NCBI RefSeq assembly: GCF_002086795.1 | Contig: NZ_MVIM01000002.1 | Coordinates: 186,001 to 250,000, forward strand | Length of the DNA: 64,000 nucleotides | Direction of reading: 5' to 3' | DNA from: Mycolicibacterium tusciae | Lineage (GTDB): Bacteria > Actinomycetota > Actinomycetes > Mycobacteriales > Mycobacteriaceae | Part shown: positions 61,245-64,000 of the stretch, one piece after another | How positions within the stretch are numbered: the first letter of the stretch is position 1 | How the letters are laid out: every line of letters begins with the position of its first letter | The notes under the pieces: generated by a model | Told to the model about the DNA's origin: nothing | What the model saw: only the letters and a program-made list of their open reading frames with translations | The model's database searches: none | Made by a program: the position numbers and the translations under genes

Positions 61245-63511
61245 CGCGCGGGCACGGCCGTGGGTGGCGCTTCCCGCGCCGGCGCCGGATCGTCTGCGGA
61301 CTCGCTGATGCCGATCCGTTCGTGCAACTTGGCCAGGGGCTTAGGCGCCCACCAGTTCCATCGTCCGAGCATGTGCATGAATGCGGGCACCAGCGCCATA
61401 CGCACCAGTGTGGCATCGGCGATGATCGCCAGTGTCATCCCGACACCCATCATCTTCATGAACGACACCTGCGCGGCGATCAGCGCGGCGAACGAGATCG
61501 ACATCAGCAACGCGGCCGCGGTGACCACGCGGCCGGTCTTGGCCAGGCCCAGTGCGACGCTTTCGTCGCTGTCCGCGCGGGTCCTACCGGACCTCAGCCA
61601 GTATTCGCGGATCCGCGATATCAGGAACACCTCGTAGTCCATCGACAACCCGAACGCGAGGCAGAACAACAACACCGGCATGTTCGCGACCAGAGTCCCG
61701 GTGGCCGTGGTGCCCAGCGCGCCCAAGTGGCCGTCCTGGAAGATCCACACCAACGCGCCGAACGCGGCGGTCAGCGACAACACGTTGAGCACCAATGCCT
61801 TCAGCGGAAGAACCACGCTGCCGGTGAGCAGGAACAGCAACACGAAGGTGATGGCCGCGATGACACCGAGAACCAGGGGCAGCCTCGACGTGATCGCCTG
61901 TGAGCTGTCGTGGTTGATCTGGGCAAGACCGGTGACGAGCACCGGTTTTCCGTTCGGTGTACCGACGGCGTGCACCGCGTCGAGCTGAGCTTCGGAGGCG
62001 TCGGAGAACAGTGGCGCCGTACTGCCGATGGTGAAGAACGCGCTGCCGTCCTTCATGCCGGTCGCCGCCGCCGGCGGTCCGGTCAGCCGGCCATCGACGA
62101 ACGAACCACCGGGTGCGGACACCGACGACACGTCGACCACCTGCGACAGTGCGCTCGCATACCGATCGAGTTCGGCCGGGGTCGCCCCCGCGGCGTCGGG
62201 TATCACGACGGTGACATTGGTCGACGAGTCCACCGCGAAGTCATTTCGCAACTCATCACCGACCTCGCGCGCCGAGGCAGATTGCGGCAACACGCGATCG
62301 TCGGGGAAGCCCCACTTGATCCCCAGGAAGGGTGCGCCGAGCAAGAGCAGCACGGTGACGATGATGAAAGCGACCGGAATCGACCGGCGCATAACGAATT
62401 TCGTGCTGCGGTACCAGAACATCTGTTCGACGGGCTTGCGCACCGGATCGGGCCTGCCGAGGAGCCGGCGGAACAGCCGACGGGTGTCCAATGCGTCGAG
62501 CCGGTCCCCGAGCAGGACTATCGCCGCGGGTGCCACCACGATCGCTGCCACCGCCGCGAAGGTCACCACGGCGATCCCCGCATAGGCGAACGACTTGAGG
62601 AAGTACATCGGGAACAGCACCATCGCGACCATCGACAGCGCGACGGTCAGCGCCGAGAACAGCACCGTGCGACCGGCGGTCGTCATCGTGCGGACCAGCG
62701 CCCGGTCCCGATCCGCACCGTCGGCCAGCTCGTCGCGGTACCGGCTGATGATGAGCAGTGTGTAGTCGATGGCGAGCGCCAAACCCATGGCGATGGTGAG
62801 GTTCATCGCGAAGATGGACACATCGGTGACATAGGTGGTGGCACGGAGCACGGCCATCGATCCGAGGATCGCGAACCCGCCGACGGCCAGGGGCAGCGCC
62901 GCGGCCAGTAGCCCCCCGAACACCCACACGAGCACGATGAAGCTCAGCGGAATCGCAATGGCCTCCATCATGAGAAGGTCTTTTTCGCTCTGCGCGTTGA
63001 TCTGGACGTAGGTCATCGCCACACCGCCGGCGCGCACCGTCACGCCGTCGCGGTCGTGGACCAGCCTGTCGGTGAGGTCCTTGGCGTGTTTCTGCGCGCC
63101 GCTCTCGCCTCCGGTGATGCCGGCGACGATCAGACCCGTCTTACCGTCCTTGCTGACGAGCGCCGGCACGGCCGACGGCGGTGCGGTCCAGGCGGATGTC
63201 ACTTGCGCAACGCTCGGGGATTCCTGCAGCTGCGTGACGATGTCCGCGGCCACCGCGCGCGCCGCCGGACTCTGGGCACTGGCGCTGTCGTCGGTGAGGC
63301 TGATGACGAGTTCCATGTCGCCCTGGCCGAACTTGTCGACCAGCAGCTGGGTCGCCTGCGCCGACTCCGAGGTGGGGTCCTGAAAGCCTCCGGCGGACAG
63401 GCTCTTGGCGACGGGAATGCCGAAAATCCCACACGCCAGCATGACGAGCGCCGCAATCGCCACGATGCGCCGTGGTGCCCTGATCGCCAACCCTGCGATG
63501 CGTTGAAGCAC
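61241..63511 (-). CDS. MmpL-family RND lipid/drug transporter
   Basis: A 756-residue inner-membrane transporter with 11-12 helices and two large periplasmic loops. The proton-relay Asp-Tyr pairs are visible as AIDYTLLIISRYRDE and SMDYEVFLISRIREYW, one in each half. MmpL proteins export lipids or drugs across the inner membrane. No MmpS partner is adjacent. Start GTG at 63511. It heads the operon with TetR and a methyltransferase, and a palindromic operator lies 33-53 bp upstream. Confidence 0.94.
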   Translation of the reverse strand: MLQRIAGLAIRAPRRIVAIAALVMLACGIFGIPVAKSLSAGGFQDPTSESAQATQLLVDKFGQGDMELVISLTDDSASAQSPAARAVAADIVTQLQESPSVAQVTSAWTAPPSAVPALVSKDGKTGLIVAGITGGESGAQKHAKDLTDRLVHDRDGVTVRAGGVAMTYVQINAQSEKDLLMMEAIAIPLSFIVLVWVFGGLLAAALPLAVGGFAILGSMAVLRATTYVTDVSIFAMNLTIAMGLALAIDYTLLIISRYRDELADGADRDRALVRTMTTAGRTVLFSALTVALSMVAMVLFPMYFLKSFAYAGIAVVTFAAVAAIVVAPAAIVLLGDRLDALDTRRLFRRLLGRPDPVRKPVEQMFWYRSTKFVMRRSIPVAFIIVTVLLLLGAPFLGIKWGFPDDRVLPQSASAREVGDELRNDFAVDSSTNVTVVIPDAAGATPAELDRYASALSQVVDVSSVSAPGGSFVDGRLTGPPAAATGMKDGSAFFTIGSTAPLFSDASEAQLDAVHAVGTPNGKPVLVTGLAQINHDSSQAITSRLPLVLGVIAAITFVLLFLLTGSVVLPLKALVLNVLSLTAAFGALVWIFQDGHLGALGTTATGTLVANMPVLLFCLAFGLSMDYEVFLISRIREYWLRSGRTRADSDESVALGLAKTGRVVTAAALLMSISFAALIAAQVSFMKMMGVGMTLAIIADATLVRMALVPAFMHMLGRWNWWAPKPLAKLHERIGISESADDPAPAREAPPTAVPAR

Positions 63512-63543
63512 GGCCCGACCTCCTGCTAGTTGGATACCGTCGA

Positions 63544-63564
63544 TAACTTACCAATGATAAGTTA
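63544..63564. promoter_or_regulatory. TetR-type operator TAACTTA-CCAATGA-TAAGTTA
   Basis: Perfect 7-bp inverted arms with a 7-base centre, 33 bp upstream of the mmpL start. Its AT-rich sequence within GC-rich DNA stands out, and its position over the promoter fits repression by the TetR encoded two genes down. The divergent DoxX gene starts 99 bp away and may also be controlled. Confidence 0.7.
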
Positions 63565-63662
63565 CCGCTGCAAGGTGTCTCTTCCCTTAGGTACGACGCG
63601 GACCGATACCACGTTCAATGACTCCGCGATGAGATCCGTGGCCGCCGCCGGTCTATCGCTGT

Positions 63663-64000
63663 ATGACAACCTCGACCGCCGAACCGACCACCTCGAGCAC
63701 CACGCATTTGACCGATATCGGCCTGTTGATCCTGCGTATCGGGATCGGCGCGGCCATGCTGCACGCCGGCCTGCTGAAGGTGTTCAGGTTCGAGGCCACC
63801 ACGGGCTTCATGGAGGCGGGCGGGTGGACGCCGTCGACTTTCGCCGCGCTGATGGTGACGGCGACTGAATTACTGGGCGGGATCGGACTGCTCCTCGGCG
63901 CGCTGACGCCGCTGGCGGCATGCGCTGTCACCGCGGCGATGATCGACGCGTGGGCGGTGAACGTCTCGGCCGCCGAGGTCTGGACCGACCCGTTCAACGC
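63663..64000 (+). CDS. DoxX-family membrane protein (partial, runs off window)
   Basis: The N-terminal 112 residues are present. After a Thr/Ser-rich start come hydrophobic helices with DIGLLILRIGIGAAMLHAGL, LLKVFRF and a second block VTATELLGGIGLLLGALTPL, the pattern of DoxX/YqjF proteins: four-helix membrane proteins linked to oxidative-stress or sulfur metabolism. ATG at 63663. Divergent from mmpL. Confidence 0.82.
   Translation, partial: MTTSTAEPTTSSTTHLTDIGLLILRIGIGAAMLHAGLLKVFRFEATTGFMEAGGWTPSTFAALMVTATELLGGIGLLLGALTPLAACAVTAAMIDAWAVNVSAAEVWTDPFN

Overview
This is high-GC actinobacterial DNA from a mycobacterium, most likely a pigmented Mycolicibacterium-type species. The evidence is the set and order of genes: fbiC (coenzyme F420), mshB (mycothiol), lpqW and pimE (mannoside glycolipids), typA, mutT2, fdxC-dapC, an MmpL transporter, and an F420-type PPOX oxidoreductase. 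From memory, their order follows M. tuberculosis Rv1151-Rv1178 with insertions. No rRNA, tRNA or CRISPR array was seen.

Layout. (1) 1-10 kb: the end of a PucR-type regulator, idi, and an eight-gene aromatic-carotenoid operon on the minus strand (crtE-crtI-crtB-crtYc-crtYd-crtT-crtU-Rieske gene), nearly all joined by 4-bp start/stop overlaps, with a divergent carotenoid cleavage oxygenase. (2) 10-37 kb: mostly mycobacterial core genes: a NarL-type two-component pair, dapC/fdxC, PadR-FadH, an LmeA-like protein, YceI, fbiC, mshB, a ClC channel, lpqW, typA, AraC/P450, mutT2, phhB, pimE, and two secreted Ala/Pro-rich proteins. Several short genes lie between them. (3) 37.7-48.3 kb: a 10.6-kb integrated element that is probably a phage satellite. 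(4) 48.4-64 kb: a LytS/LytR pair with two DUF485-symporter modules, an MFS transporter, F420 PPOX, two paralogous methyltransferases, GntR, a sirtuin, a methyltransferase-TetR-MmpL operon and the start of a DoxX gene.

The element is the most notable part. It encodes a large serine integrase, a winged-helix protein whose gene contains four 21-bp iteron-like palindromes, a scaffold-like protein, an HK97-type capsid, a P27-like small terminase, an HNH nuclease and three head-tail connector proteins. I see no portal, large terminase, protease, tail or lysis genes. A GAF-ANTAR RNA-binding-type regulator sits antisense in the middle of the capsid operon. Left of the replication-like genes is an 860-bp non-coding stretch holding about seven palindromic repeats (several 31-32 bp apart), followed by a run of seven strong hairpins ending in an intrinsic terminator.

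The element has split a DNA glycosylase (HhH-GPD) gene at a 6-bp core, TGCTGA. It brings its own imitation of the glycosylase N-terminus, so the downstream host part stays in frame with a new start and a 30-residue insertion. The severed host 5' end is left reading into the integrase gene with an ATGA overlap, and the reconstructed circular form has the same overlap. The integrase therefore appears translationally coupled to a glycosylase N-terminus in both states.
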